Source: Vreelandella jeotgali Hwa (lineage in GTDB: Bacteria > Pseudomonadota > Gammaproteobacteria > Pseudomonadales > Halomonadaceae). From it: a DNA stretch of 64,000 bases. Below the pieces are notes generated by a model. That model did no database searches. It was not told where the DNA came from and was given only the letters and a program-made list of their open reading frames with translations. How positions within the stretch are numbered: position 1 is the stretch's first letter; each line of letters starts with the position of its first letter. Position numbers and translations under genes: made by a program. Shown here piece by piece: positions 8,510-17,386 of this stretch. Where the stretch lies: NCBI RefSeq assembly GCF_000334215.1, contig NZ_AMQY01000002.1:32956-96955 (forward strand), read 5' to 3'.

Positions 8510-8539
8510 AAAAAACAAGGGGCGTGCATCCTGCACGCC
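8510..8539 (-). terminator. Rho-independent terminator after fliA
   Basis: A GGCGTGCA-N3-TGCACGCC stem (8521-8539) is followed on the minus strand by CCTTG and a run of six T (complement of 8510-8515). It closes the flhBAF-flhE-fliA transcript and leaves motC/motD dependent on read-through or a promoter inside fliA. Confidence 0.85.
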
Positions 8540-8558
8540 GGCGTTTCTACCATGTGTG

Positions 8559-9284
8559 TTATGCGCTTTCATCAGAAGACCCGGCCGGGTCGTTCAGCCA
8601 GGCGCGCAGACGGCTGACGGCCTGGCTGTGGAGCTGGGAGACGCGAGACTCGGTAACCCCGAGCACCGCCCCGACCTCCTTGAGGTTCAGCTCTTCCTGA
8701 TAATAAAGCGCCATGAGCAATTTCTCGCGCTCGGGCAGCGCCTCGATAGCCTGTGTCAGGCCTTCACGCTGCTGCTGACCCAGCAGCCGATCGAACGGCA
8801 GGCCCAGGGCTTCACCGCCCCCCGGCGCCTCGCCGTTATCCACCGTCAGCTCTTCGTAGGGCAGCAGGTAGCCGCTGTTGGCGTCGTGCAACAGCTGCTG
8901 ATAGTCCGCGAGCGGCATATCCAGCTCACCGGCAATTTCGGGCTCTTCGGGCGCGCGGCCAAGACGTTGCTCCAGGCGCCGCACGGCGCCATCCACCGAG
9001 CGCGCAGCACGACGTACGCTGCGCGGCAACCAGTCGCGCGTGCGCAGCTCGTCCATCATGGCGCCGCGAATTCGCTGGCTGGCAAAGGTGGCGAAGCTGG
9101 CTCCCTGGCTGGCATCGAAACGGCCGAGCGCTTCCAACAGGCCCAGCGTACCGGCCTGGATCAGGTCATCCAGCTCGATGCTGGCCGGCAACTTCACCTG
9201 CAGACTCAGCGCCTGGCGCCTGACCAGCGGCATATACTCGGTCAGCTGATCCTGTTGCTTGTATTTGCCTTGTGCTGTGTACAT
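8559..9284 (-). CDS. fliA: FliA, flagellar sigma factor sigma-28
   Basis: This is the alternative sigma factor that transcribes late flagellar genes and is held inactive by FlgM until the hook is complete. It has 241 residues, full length for FliA. Region 2 is visible as LDDLIQAGTLGLLEAL and FATFASQRIRGAMMDELR, and region 4 as LKEVGAVLGVTESRVSQLH, the helix-turn-helix for the -35 element. It lies 37 bp downstream of flhE. Four promoters in this window match the sigma-28 consensus (before flgM, flgK, fliS and flaG). Confidence 0.97.
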   Translation of the reverse strand: MYTAQGKYKQQDQLTEYMPLVRRQALSLQVKLPASIELDDLIQAGTLGLLEALGRFDASQGASFATFASQRIRGAMMDELRTRDWLPRSVRRAARSVDGAVRRLEQRLGRAPEEPEIAGELDMPLADYQQLLHDANSGYLLPYEELTVDNGEAPGGGEALGLPFDRLLGQQQREGLTQAIEALPEREKLLMALYYQEELNLKEVGAVLGVTESRVSQLHSQAVSRLRAWLNDPAGSSDESA

Positions 9285-9321
9285 CGTCTCGCCTCAAAGC
9301 CCTTGATACGTCCCGTTGCCC

Positions 9322-9741
9322 TTATTGATAGTTCACGATGACTGTTGACTCCTTGACGCGAAACGGGCTTTCCCCGGGGGGCAAACGAAAACGGAATTCC
9401 AATGGCGCATCGGCAGGATAGCCGGCAAATGCGCGAGTTGTGCCACGCCGCTGTGTCAGCGACAGGCAATCCTGCGGATGGCATAGCCAGGCATCGACCA
9501 ATCTGCCCGGCGGCGTGGCAAAACGCCATTGCACGCGCCCCATGACGCGCCCCGCCACGTCGGCGGAGGCCGGCGGCACCGCCGCCTGGGTGGCGCTGGT
9601 ACGGTCGCTCATCGCCACCATTCTGCCCGGCACCGATACCACCCAGCTGCCGGTCGCCGCCAACCCGGGCGTCAACCCGGCGCCCAGCAGCAGCGTCAGG
9701 CACAGCCCCGGTAACCGCGAGGGCGTTGTTACATGGCGCAT
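9322..9741 (-). CDS. flhE: FlhE, periplasmic flagellar accessory protein
   Basis: This 139-residue protein has a signal peptide (about 1-28). Its mature region matches enterobacterial FlhE in layout: MGRVQWRF early, a Cys pair LCHPQDCLSL, a TTRAFAGYPADAPLEF segment, and the C-terminus STVIVNYQ, close to the VIVNYR ending of Escherichia FlhE. FlhE is thought to regulate proton leak through, or assembly of, the export gate. In enterobacteria it directly follows flhA; here flhF and a 203-aa ORF lie between. Recognition rests on remembered family features, so confidence is good but not complete. Confidence 0.85.
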   Translation of the reverse strand: MRHVTTPSRLPGLCLTLLLGAGLTPGLAATGSWVVSVPGRMVAMSDRTSATQAAVPPASADVAGRVMGRVQWRFATPPGRLVDAWLCHPQDCLSLTQRRGTTRAFAGYPADAPLEFRFRLPPGESPFRVKESTVIVNYQ

Positions 9742-9780
9742 GCTGTTCTCCCTTCCGCGTTCGGCGATTCACCGACGCTG

Positions 9781-10392
9781 CTAGCGGGCCAGCACCAGCA
9801 GGTCGATGCCGGCATAGGCGTGAGCCGCTCCCTGCAAGTTATCCAGCAAGCCGGCGCGTGGCAAGTGCGGCTCGTGCAGCGCCAAAAGGCGCCTGGGGCC
9901 CCCGCCGCGAGCCAGGTCGCACAGGGTGCGATAGGTCTCGGTAAAGGCATCGGCGCTGCTGTCGACCCACAGCGCCCAGCGCGCGTGCTCTTGCGCGAGG
10001 CGGGGCAGCGCCGGATCGTCGGGCATCACCGGGCGGACATCCCAGTCGTCCGACGTACCGGCCCAGCGCCGCCCCAGTGCCGACCATTGGCCGAGGCGTT
10101 CCTTGACGCGCTCCATCTGGCGCGGCCCGCGGCCGGGTAGCCCGACCACCATGAGCACGGCCCGAGTACGCGGCGAACGCTGCGGCGGCGGTGACGGCGC
10201 CGGCTCTGTATCGGGCAATGTCGGCGCAGCGTTGGCCCGGGAGGCGCCGGCAACGTCAGGCATACGTTCATTGGCTTCGCCATTGGCGTTGGCGTCGGCA
10301 CTGGCGTTGTCGCCGTCATCGGCCTGTTGATGGCGCTGCAGGCTCGCCCACTGGCGCAGCCCGGCGGCCTGATCCGTCCGGTTACCGCTCAC
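9781..10392 (-). CDS. Unrecognised ORF in the flhG position, possibly a degenerate FlhG/MinD-like protein
   Basis: This 203-residue ORF starts 4 bp inside the end of flhF, so it is translationally coupled. Residues 1-75 are low-complexity (Asp, Ala, Asn, Pro). Residues about 77-203 are ordered. A segment near 150-190 (VDSSADAFTETYRTLCDLA then RLLALHEPHLPRAGLLDNL) resembles the FlhG/FleN stretch around TSITDAYALIK and its following strand. The Walker A GKGGVGKT of FlhG is absent, so it could not bind ATP in the usual way. In other bacteria flhG is the gene right after flhF. A remnant or replacement of FlhG is my inference. Confidence 0.5.
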   Translation of the reverse strand: MSGNRTDQAAGLRQWASLQRHQQADDGDNASADANANGEANERMPDVAGASRANAAPTLPDTEPAPSPPPQRSPRTRAVLMVVGLPGRGPRQMERVKERLGQWSALGRRWAGTSDDWDVRPVMPDDPALPRLAQEHARWALWVDSSADAFTETYRTLCDLARGGGPRRLLALHEPHLPRAGLLDNLQGAAHAYAGIDLLVLAR

Positions 10393-12719
10393 ACCACGCC
10401 CTCCTGGTTGACGCTACCCAGTTGGCGGATCGCATCGCGCGCCATCAGCGCATACAGCAGAGCATCGAGCATGGCCGTATCGCGGCGCCGCCGACGGGCA
10501 CCCAGCAGCGCCAGCAAATCCCGCCGCAGGGTGGCGGCGGCCTCATCATCGGCCATGTCCAGGTGGCCGACAACGGCTGCGGCACCGCTGGCCATAAGCA
10601 GGCGCACTTCGGCGCTGACATCACCGTCGTCATCGTTTCTGATTTGCTCAAAAGCCCGCCTGGTGAGCGCAGCCAGCCCTTCTCCCTGAAGCTGAGTGAT
10701 CAGCAGTGACAACACTTCGGCACCCAGCCGGCGCGGTGTCAGCCAGTAGCGGCGCACCACGGTTTTGGCGCTTTCGGGATCGCACACCTCACCGTACCAC
10801 GCCAGCATCGGCCGGCCTTCGTCATCGGAGACTTCGGCGTAGACATTCCACAGCTGCATGTCCCGGGCGCGAAAACGCACGCCCGACTGATGGGTCAGGG
10901 TGCTGTCGAGAAACAACTGGCGCAGCGATGTCCGCTCGCCGTCGGCATACACTCGCTGCGCCCCGCGGGACTGGCTGACCCAGGTCAGCCTGCCGGCTTC
11001 CAGCCAATCGCAGGTTGCCGCATCGGGCAGCGTCGGCAACAGGTGCACGGCAATACCGTCGCGCTCGGTCAGCGTTTTCACACGCTGCTGCCACCCGGCG
11101 GGCTGGCGGTGCTGCAGCCAGGGCAGCGCCAGGGTCGCGCCATCCGGATCCAGCCCCACGTCCGGCATGGCCCAGTCGCAGCCGCGCTCGTTGCGCCTGG
11201 CCGACCAGCGCACACCCAGCGCTTCCCCGTCTGCCGGATACATCTCCAGCAGCTGTTCAAGCCGCGTCAGCTGCACAGCGCCGGGCATCGCGGCCAGGTC
11301 CCAGCATTGTTCCAGGGCGTCAAAGCCCCCAACCCGGCTGCGCAAGCGTCCCAGCAGCGACGACAGGCGGCGCCCCTGCCCCAGCACGTCCTGCGACCAG
11401 CGCGGTAGACGTACCGGTGCCGGAGGTGGCGCCTGGGTGCTGCCCGCCGCTCGCGGGGCGGCGCTGTCCAGCGCCTGGCTCATCAGCTCGGAAGCGTCGG
11501 CCACCGCCATATCTTCGGGCACTCGCTGGCCGTGAGAGCCGAACAGCACGCGCATGCCGTGGCGCATGACAATGTCGAGCACCGGTCCCAGGCGGCCGGC
11601 CTCGTCCTGCTTGGTAATAATCCCGTCATCCAGCCCGGCACCCGCGGCGCGGGCGGCCTGGCGGTAGCGCAGGACGACTTCTTCCAGCGTCTCCGGCTGG
11701 CTGGCGGCATTGAGCAGCAGCGCCATACGGACCCGGGAGTGGCCGTCCTGCAGATGGGCGATCTGTTCGATAACACGCTGATCGCGCTGACTCATGCCGA
11801 CGGTATCGACGATTACCCATTGTTTGCCCTGCAGTCGGTGCAGCAAATCATCAATGGGCTGTTCGGCATCCAGCGCGTACATGGGAATATCCAGCAGACG
11901 CGCATAGATACGCAGCTGCTCGTGGGCACCGATACGAAAGCTGTCCGTGGTAACCAGCGCCACCGGGCGAGTGCCGTGGCGCATGACAAAGCGCGCGGCC
12001 AGCTTGGCCGTCGTCGTGGTCTTGCCCACGCCGGTGGGGCCGACCAGCGCGACAATACCGGTCTGGTCGAAAAAAGCGTCTTCGTCATCGAGTACCGCCA
12101 GCTTTTGCACCAGCTGCTCGCGCAGCCAGGCCAGTGGCTGATCATTGTCTTCAGGCAACGCGGCGAGCTCGGCCGGCAACCCTTCCAGCAACTCGTTGGC
12201 AATTTCCACGCTGAAACCCAGATCAAACAGCATCTGATGCAGACGCACGCGCCAGCCCTGGGGCGTCGTCTTGTCCGGGACGCTGGTGCTGCCGGCGAGC
12301 AGCTCGCGCATGTCCTGCATTTCCCTGAGCAGCTTCTCGCTCATGGTAGCCACCGGGTCCGCCGGGCTTGCCGACGACGACGATGCGGATGATGGCGGCG
12401 TAGAGGGCGGCTGCGAAGGCGTCTGCTGCGAGGAAGTTGGCTGCGAGAAAGTCGGCTGCGAGGGAGCGGGCTGTGCCTGCTGCGCCTGCTGCTGAACCTG
12501 CGCATAGCTGCCCGCAGGGGTTCTGGCGGGAGGCGGCGTCGCCGGCGCATCGGCCGCGGATGACGCCAGGCCGTCTACCGCCCCGTCGGCCATGGCCAGA
12601 ATTTCCACGCCATCGTCCATCCGGCGGTTGGCCACAATCAGCGCATCGTCGCCGAGCGCATCGCGAACCTGGCGCATAACCTCACGACTGGTGGCTCCCA
12701 CGAAACGTCTTACGCTCAT
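10389..12719 (-). CDS. flhF: FlhF, SRP-type GTPase for flagellar placement, with long C-terminal extension
   Basis: FlhF is an SRP-family GTPase that recruits early basal-body parts and sets flagellar position. The N-terminal part (MSVRRFVGATSREVMRQVR) and the NG GTPase are clear: P-loop ALVGPTGVGKTTTTAKLA near residue 228, TTDSFRIGAHEQL, and DTVGMSQRD. A linker (about 80-110) has SQPTx-type pentapeptides encoded by about four 15-bp DNA repeats (12408-12470). The protein is 776 residues, far above the usual 370-500. Residues about 430-776 are an extension I cannot assign, soluble in appearance with several Trp. It lies between flhA and the 203-aa ORF. Confidence 0.93.
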   Translation of the reverse strand: MSVRRFVGATSREVMRQVRDALGDDALIVANRRMDDGVEILAMADGAVDGLASSAADAPATPPPARTPAGSYAQVQQQAQQAQPAPSQPTFSQPTSSQQTPSQPPSTPPSSASSSSASPADPVATMSEKLLREMQDMRELLAGSTSVPDKTTPQGWRVRLHQMLFDLGFSVEIANELLEGLPAELAALPEDNDQPLAWLREQLVQKLAVLDDEDAFFDQTGIVALVGPTGVGKTTTTAKLAARFVMRHGTRPVALVTTDSFRIGAHEQLRIYARLLDIPMYALDAEQPIDDLLHRLQGKQWVIVDTVGMSQRDQRVIEQIAHLQDGHSRVRMALLLNAASQPETLEEVVLRYRQAARAAGAGLDDGIITKQDEAGRLGPVLDIVMRHGMRVLFGSHGQRVPEDMAVADASELMSQALDSAAPRAAGSTQAPPPAPVRLPRWSQDVLGQGRRLSSLLGRLRSRVGGFDALEQCWDLAAMPGAVQLTRLEQLLEMYPADGEALGVRWSARRNERGCDWAMPDVGLDPDGATLALPWLQHRQPAGWQQRVKTLTERDGIAVHLLPTLPDAATCDWLEAGRLTWVSQSRGAQRVYADGERTSLRQLFLDSTLTHQSGVRFRARDMQLWNVYAEVSDDEGRPMLAWYGEVCDPESAKTVVRRYWLTPRRLGAEVLSLLITQLQGEGLAALTRRAFEQIRNDDDGDVSAEVRLLMASGAAAVVGHLDMADDEAAATLRRDLLALLGARRRRRDTAMLDALLYALMARDAIRQLGSVNQEGVV

Positions 12720-12764
12720 GCTTTATCCTTTAGCTGGGTTAACCTTGGTGTCCGACGCACGCGA

Positions 12765-14849
12765 TCAGGACCCGCCGCCGACAACCGTCACCACGCGCAG
12801 GGTGCGATCATCGGGTATTTCGGCCTGCGACATGACCACCAGATGTCGCAAACGACGGCGCAGGAAGCGTGCCAGAACCGCGCGCAGCGAGTGCTGCACC
12901 ACCAACACCGGCGGCTCGCCGGCTTCTTCATGGCGCCCCAGCGCCTGCTCGGTCTGCGTCATGAGCGTATCCGCCAGCCCCGGCTCCATGGCGCCGTTGC
13001 CGTTCATGGCCTGCAGGAGAACCTGCTCCAGCTGGGCATCCAGCCCCATGACGTTGAGCGTCTCCTGGCCGACAAACCACTGCTGGGTGATCGCACGCCC
13101 CAGCGCGACCCGCACCAGCGAGGTGAGCTCGCCGGCATCCTGCTGCTGCGGTGCGTATTCGGCCAGGGTATCGAGAATGGTGCGCATATCGCGGATGGAG
13201 ACATCTTCTTCCAGCAGGTGCTGCAGAATGCGCTGCAGCACGGTGAGCGAGATGGCCTTGGGCACCACTTCCTCGACCAGGGCCTTCTGATCGTCACCCA
13301 CTTTATCGAGCAGTTTCTGCACTTCCTGACGCCCCAGCATTTCCGGCGAGTGACGGTGCAGCAGGTGGTTCAGGTGGGTCGCAATCACGGTGCTGGCATC
13401 GACCACGGTGTAGCCGAATACCTGGGCATGTTCGCGCTGTTCGCTGTCGATCCACACCGCCGGCAGGCCAAAAGCCGGGTCTTCGGTGGCCGTGCCCTGC
13501 AGCTCGCCGGATACCTGACCGGGATCAATCGCCAGCCACTTGCCGGTCTGGGCTTCGGCGCGCCCGATTTCGGCGCCTTTCAGCGACAGCACATAGGCGC
13601 TGGGATCGAGCTCCAGGTTATCGCGGATATGCACCACCGGGGGCAAGAAGCCGACTTCCTGGGCAAATTTCTTGCGCACGCTCTTGATGCGCCCCAGCAG
13701 TTCTCCCTGCTGACGCGCATCCACCAGAGGGATCAGGCGGTGGCCGACTTCCAGCCCCAGGGTATCCACCAGCTGGACGTCGTCCCAGCTGGCCTCCGGC
13801 GTTTCCTGAACCGGAACCGGCGTTTCCGCCATGTCCTGCTCGACCAGCTGCTGATCCTTCTGCCGGGTCAGGAACCACGCCAGCGTTGCCAGCAGCACGG
13901 TGAAAATAATGAAGACCAGGTTGGGCATGCCCGGGATGATGCCCAACAGCCCCATGACAATAGCGCCCAGGATCATCACCTGCGGGTTGACGAACAGCTG
14001 GCTCATCATCTGCTGGCCAACGTCCTGATCGGTGTTGACCCGCGATACGGTAACGCCGGCGGCCGTCGAGATAACCAGCGCGGGAATCTGTGCGACCAGG
14101 CCGTCGCCGATGGTCAGCAGGGTATAAGTCTGGCCGGCATCGGCAAAGCCCATGCCGTGCTGCAGCATGCCGATCATCAGCCCGCCGAGCACGTTGACCA
14201 CCATGATCACCAGGCCGGCCATGGCGTCGCCGCGCACGAACTTGCTCGCGCCATCCATGGAGCCGTAAAAGTCGGCTTCCTGAGCGACTTCTTCGCGGCG
14301 GTTCTTGGCGTCTTCTTCACCGATCAGTCCGGCGTTGAGGTCGGCGTCGATGGCCATCTGTTTGCCGGGCATGGCATCGAGCATGAAACGCGCGCCCACT
14401 TCGGCAATACGGCCCGCGCCCTTGGTGATAACCATGAAGTTGATCACCACCAGGATGATGAAAACCACCAGGCCCACCGCAAAGTTGCCGCCAACCAGAA
14501 AGGTACCGAACGCTTCGATCACCTTGCCCGCTGCGGCACCGCCTTCATGGCCGTTCAACAGTACGATCCGGGTGGAGGCCACGTTCAAGGACAGGCGCAA
14601 TAGCGTGGTAAACAGCAACACCGAGGGAAACGCGGCAAATTCCAGCGGTTTTTCGGCAAACATGCTCACCAGCAGGACCAGGATGGCCAGGGCGATATTG
14701 AAGGTGAACAGCAGGTCGAGAACGAAGGGCGGCAGGGGCAGAATCATCATGCCCAGAATCATCAGGATGAGCAGCGGCCCGGCCAGCAGCTTCATCCGTA
14801 CCTCGCCCATCCAGTCACGCTGGTTGAAAAGCTGAGTCATGCTTTTCAT
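12765..14849 (-). CDS. flhA: FlhA, export-gate protein of the flagellar type III secretion system
   Basis: FlhA forms the nonameric ring of the export gate in the inner membrane and couples ion flow to export. At 694 residues it is full length. The N-terminal half carries eight membrane segments with the FHIPEP-family core (TTLLRLSLNVASTR, KGAGRIAEVGARF, GDGLVAQIPALV). The C-terminal cytoplasmic half (about 350-694) docks substrate-chaperone complexes. Its start overlaps the flhB stop (ATGA), so the two are coupled. A 45-bp gap separates it from flhF. Confidence 0.97.
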   Translation of the reverse strand: MKSMTQLFNQRDWMGEVRMKLLAGPLLILMILGMMILPLPPFVLDLLFTFNIALAILVLLVSMFAEKPLEFAAFPSVLLFTTLLRLSLNVASTRIVLLNGHEGGAAAGKVIEAFGTFLVGGNFAVGLVVFIILVVINFMVITKGAGRIAEVGARFMLDAMPGKQMAIDADLNAGLIGEEDAKNRREEVAQEADFYGSMDGASKFVRGDAMAGLVIMVVNVLGGLMIGMLQHGMGFADAGQTYTLLTIGDGLVAQIPALVISTAAGVTVSRVNTDQDVGQQMMSQLFVNPQVMILGAIVMGLLGIIPGMPNLVFIIFTVLLATLAWFLTRQKDQQLVEQDMAETPVPVQETPEASWDDVQLVDTLGLEVGHRLIPLVDARQQGELLGRIKSVRKKFAQEVGFLPPVVHIRDNLELDPSAYVLSLKGAEIGRAEAQTGKWLAIDPGQVSGELQGTATEDPAFGLPAVWIDSEQREHAQVFGYTVVDASTVIATHLNHLLHRHSPEMLGRQEVQKLLDKVGDDQKALVEEVVPKAISLTVLQRILQHLLEEDVSIRDMRTILDTLAEYAPQQQDAGELTSLVRVALGRAITQQWFVGQETLNVMGLDAQLEQVLLQAMNGNGAMEPGLADTLMTQTEQALGRHEEAGEPPVLVVQHSLRAVLARFLRRRLRHLVVMSQAEIPDDRTLRVVTVVGGGS

Positions 14850-16003
14850 GGCGATGCCTCACTGCCGTTGTTACGGCTGTCCATTTCCGGCGGGACCGGA
14901 AGGTGTTCGGGGGTTGGGGGCACCTCGCCTCCTTGGTCGGTAACGTGCCTCAGGCGGTACGCCCAGGCCATGACTTCGGCAACAGCGGTATACAGCTGGG
15001 CGGGAATTTCCGTATCCAGGTCCACGTGATGGTACAGGGCGCGTGCCAGCGGTGCGGCTTCCAGCCGGGGAACGCGGGCGTCTTCACCGACCTCGCGAAT
15101 CCTGTCGGCAACCGCGTCGGCCCCTTTGGCTACCAGGCGCGGCGCGCCCATCCTGCCTTCCTGATACTTGAGCGCCACAGCATAGTGGGTCGGGTTGGTA
15201 ATGACCACGTCGGCGTCGGGGACTTCGCTCATCATGCGCCCGCGCGCCATCGCCTGCTGCTGCTGGCGGATGCGTGCCTTGACCTGGGGATCACCCTCTG
15301 ACTCCTTGTGCTCGCGCTTGACTTCGTCCTTGCTCATGCGCAATTTCTTGGCATGGCTGTAAAGCTGGAAAGGGATGTCAATCAGAATAACCACGATCAG
15401 CGCCAGCACCATCAGACCGGCCGCCTGGGCGGCCATCATTAGTGCCGTTGCCAGCCCCTGGCGTACCGACAGATCCATCAGCGACAGGAACTTGCCCACG
15501 TTGAGATACAAAAACGAGGCCGCCACGCTGCCAACCAGCAAGGCCTTGAACAGCGCCTTGAACAGCTCGATCAGCGCCTGAAGGGCAAAAATGCGCTTGA
15601 TGCCGGACACCGGGTTGAGCTTGGAGATCTTGGGCTGCATCGACTTGGCGGAAATCAGCCAGCCCCCCAGCAGCGCCGGTGCGACCATGGCAATCAAGGC
15701 CAGCAGCAAGTATAACGGCATCATGGCAAACAGCACGCGCTTGCCCGAATCCAGCGCAGCGATCAGCATCGACGTGGTTTCAAACACCTGGCGGCGATCA
15801 AACAGAAAGGCCTGCTCCATCACCCCCCCGATCTTGCCGAATAGCGTCGGCCCCATGCCGGCAAGGCCAATGACCCCGCCCAGCAGCATAAGAAAGGTTG
15901 TCAGCTCGCGTGAGCGCGGTATCTGCCCTTCCTCGCGCGCTTTTTCTTCGCGTCGGGGCGTGGCATCTTCGGTTTTTTCCTCGTCGCTATCGCTATCTGC
16001 CAT
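14846..16003 (-). CDS. flhB: FlhB, export-gate and substrate-specificity switch protein
   Basis: FlhB sits in the export gate and switches from hook to filament substrates after cleaving itself at NPTH. The motif is present at about residue 269 (VVITNPTHYAVALKY). Four membrane segments lie between about 30 and 210; an acidic/charged N-terminus (DSDEEKTEDAT) and a C-terminal Pro-rich tail flank them. At 385 residues it is normal. It is the first gene of the flhBAF block and is preceded by a 149-bp gap after cheZ where a promoter is likely. A second, C-terminal-only FlhB homologue is encoded at 28.4 kb. Confidence 0.97.
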   Translation of the reverse strand: MADSDSDEEKTEDATPRREEKAREEGQIPRSRELTTFLMLLGGVIGLAGMGPTLFGKIGGVMEQAFLFDRRQVFETTSMLIAALDSGKRVLFAMMPLYLLLALIAMVAPALLGGWLISAKSMQPKISKLNPVSGIKRIFALQALIELFKALFKALLVGSVAASFLYLNVGKFLSLMDLSVRQGLATALMMAAQAAGLMVLALIVVILIDIPFQLYSHAKKLRMSKDEVKREHKESEGDPQVKARIRQQQQAMARGRMMSEVPDADVVITNPTHYAVALKYQEGRMGAPRLVAKGADAVADRIREVGEDARVPRLEAAPLARALYHHVDLDTEIPAQLYTAVAEVMAWAYRLRHVTDQGGEVPPTPEHLPVPPEMDSRNNGSEASP

Positions 16004-16152
16004 TACTACTTGCCTTGACGCGATGCGCCATGAAAAAACATGCCTTGAAGCGCCGCCTCAACGTCGCTGGCAGCTGCCGGTTCCCGGGCGATTCAGCAGG
16101 TGCAACAGCGCTTCCCTGCGGTCACGGTCGGGCACAGCCCATCAGGTAGAGG

Positions 16153-16848
16153 CTAAAAGCCCAGGTCGTCGAGCAAATCGTCGACCTGGTCCTGATCGCT
16201 GACCGTCTCGGGCTCATCATCCTTGACCTGTGGCCCGTTCAAAAGCTCTTCGTTGCGCCGATTATTCTCGCTTTCCCACTGATCTTCGGCCTTGCGCTGC
16301 ATGGTTTCGCGTGCGTCGGCCTCGGGCATGCTGTCGATGAGCACCTGTACCAGCTGCTGCTCGATCTCGCGGATCACGTCCATCATCTTCTTGATCACCT
16401 GGCCGGTCAGGTCCTGAAAGTCCTGGGCCATCATGATTTCAAGAAGTTCCTTGCCGGTATCAGAGGTCATGTCGGGCACCTCACCCAGATACGAGCGGGT
16501 ATCCCTGACCAGTGCCCTGGCGTCTTCCAGCTCCTGGGGTTCGGCAAACCACTGCGCCCAGCGGGTATCCAGCGACTGGGCGCGCTCGGACAGCTTATCC
16601 TGCACCGGCTGGGCACGATCCACGGCGTTGAGCGCGCGCTCGGCCGCCTGTTCGGTCATGGCCCCGACGTAGTGCAAACGATCCCGCGCATCGGGGATCG
16701 CTTCCGCGGCCTTTTCCACTTCCTTGTCCAGGCCCAGCTCGCGCATGTTTTCACGCAACATGCGCGTTAGCTTGCCAATACGATGAATCAACTCATCGGA
16801 GGCTTCATCAGATGGCTCGGCCGACTCGGCCTGATCGTTCGGACTCAT
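16153..16848 (-). CDS. cheZ: CheZ, CheY-P phosphatase
   Basis: CheZ dephosphorylates CheY-P to terminate the motor-switching signal. The 231-residue protein is largely helical and shows the catalytic region [15 protein letters not shown] near residue 144, which includes the essential Gln. The extreme C-terminus, [12 protein letters not shown], is the CheY-binding tail. It follows cheY by 42 bp on the same strand, the enterobacterial order. The 149-bp gap to flhB after it shows no clear signal to me. Confidence 0.95.
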   Translation of the reverse strand: MSPNDQAESAEPSDEASDELIHRIGKLTRMLRENMRELGLDKEVEKAAEAIPDARDRLHYVGAMTEQAAERALNAVDRAQPVQDKLSERAQSLDTRWAQWFAEPQELEDARALVRDTRSYLGEVPDMTSDTGKELLEIMMAQDFQDLTGQVIKKMMDVIREIEQQLVQVLIDSMPEADARETMQRKAEDQWESENNRRNEELLNGPQVKDDEPETVSDQDQVDDLLDDLGF

Positions 16849-16890
16849 GTGGGTGCCCCTCTGTGTTTACGCCGCCGTATCATCGCGATG

Positions 16891-17280
16891 TCATTTGCCC
16901 AGCTTGTCAAAGATCTTGTTGAGCTTCTCTTCCAGCGTCGCAGCCGTGAACGGCTTGACCACGTAGCCGTTGGCACCGGCCTGAGCGGCAGCGATGATGT
17001 TTTCCTTTTTGGCTTCGGCCGTGACCATCAGCACCGGCAGGTCCTTGAGCGCATCGTCTTCACGCATTTCCTTGAGCATTTCCAGCCCGTCGAGATTGGG
17101 CATGTTCCAGTCGGACACCACAAACTCGAAGTTGCCGGCGCGCATCTTGTTCAGTGCATCCTGGCCGTCCTCGGCTTCCTCGACGTTGGTAAACCCCAGC
17201 TCCTTGAGCAGGCTGCGCACAATGCGGCGCATGGTGGGGAAGTCGTCAATAACCAGAAAGCTCATGTTCTTGTCTGCCAT
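16891..17280 (-). CDS. cheY: CheY, chemotaxis response regulator
   Basis: This is a single receiver domain of 129 residues. The acidic pocket ([11 protein letters not shown]), the phosphorylated Asp in [12 protein letters not shown], the Thr of MVTAEA and the Lys of [10 protein letters not shown] are all present. Phosphorylated by CheA, it binds FliM to reverse the motor. The ATG at 17280 ([10 protein letters not shown]) is chosen over an in-frame ATG 54 bp upstream because AGAGGAT precedes it and it matches family length. It is separated from the upstream mcp by 106 bp containing two strong hairpins. Confidence 0.97.
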   Translation of the reverse strand: MADKNMSFLVIDDFPTMRRIVRSLLKELGFTNVEEAEDGQDALNKMRAGNFEFVVSDWNMPNLDGLEMLKEMREDDALKDLPVLMVTAEAKKENIIAAAQAGANGYVVKPFTAATLEEKLNKIFDKLGK

Positions 17281-17312
17281 TTGTGATCCTCTTTGTGTAC
17301 ATGGCATGGGTA

Positions 17313-17370
17313 GGGTGCCCCATGGCACGGGCACCCGTCAGTTGATACGCCAGGCGCCCGGTACGGGCGC
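17313..17370 (-). promoter_or_regulatory. Two strong hairpins between mcp and cheY
   Basis: GCGCCCG-N3-CGGGCGC (17354-17370) lies 16 nt past the mcp stop codon, and GGGTGCCC-N8-GGGCACCC (17313-17336) lies 32 nt before the cheY start. Neither has a following T-run. They could protect the upstream mRNA end or attenuate read-through into cheYZ; this is inference. Confidence 0.55.
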
Positions 17371-17386
17371 GTGGTCAATCGCGTCG

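Noticed and set aside
12843..14603. 586-residue plus-strand open frame opposite flhA
   Set aside because: It is an antisense shadow of flhA, His/Gln/Gly-rich with no domain.
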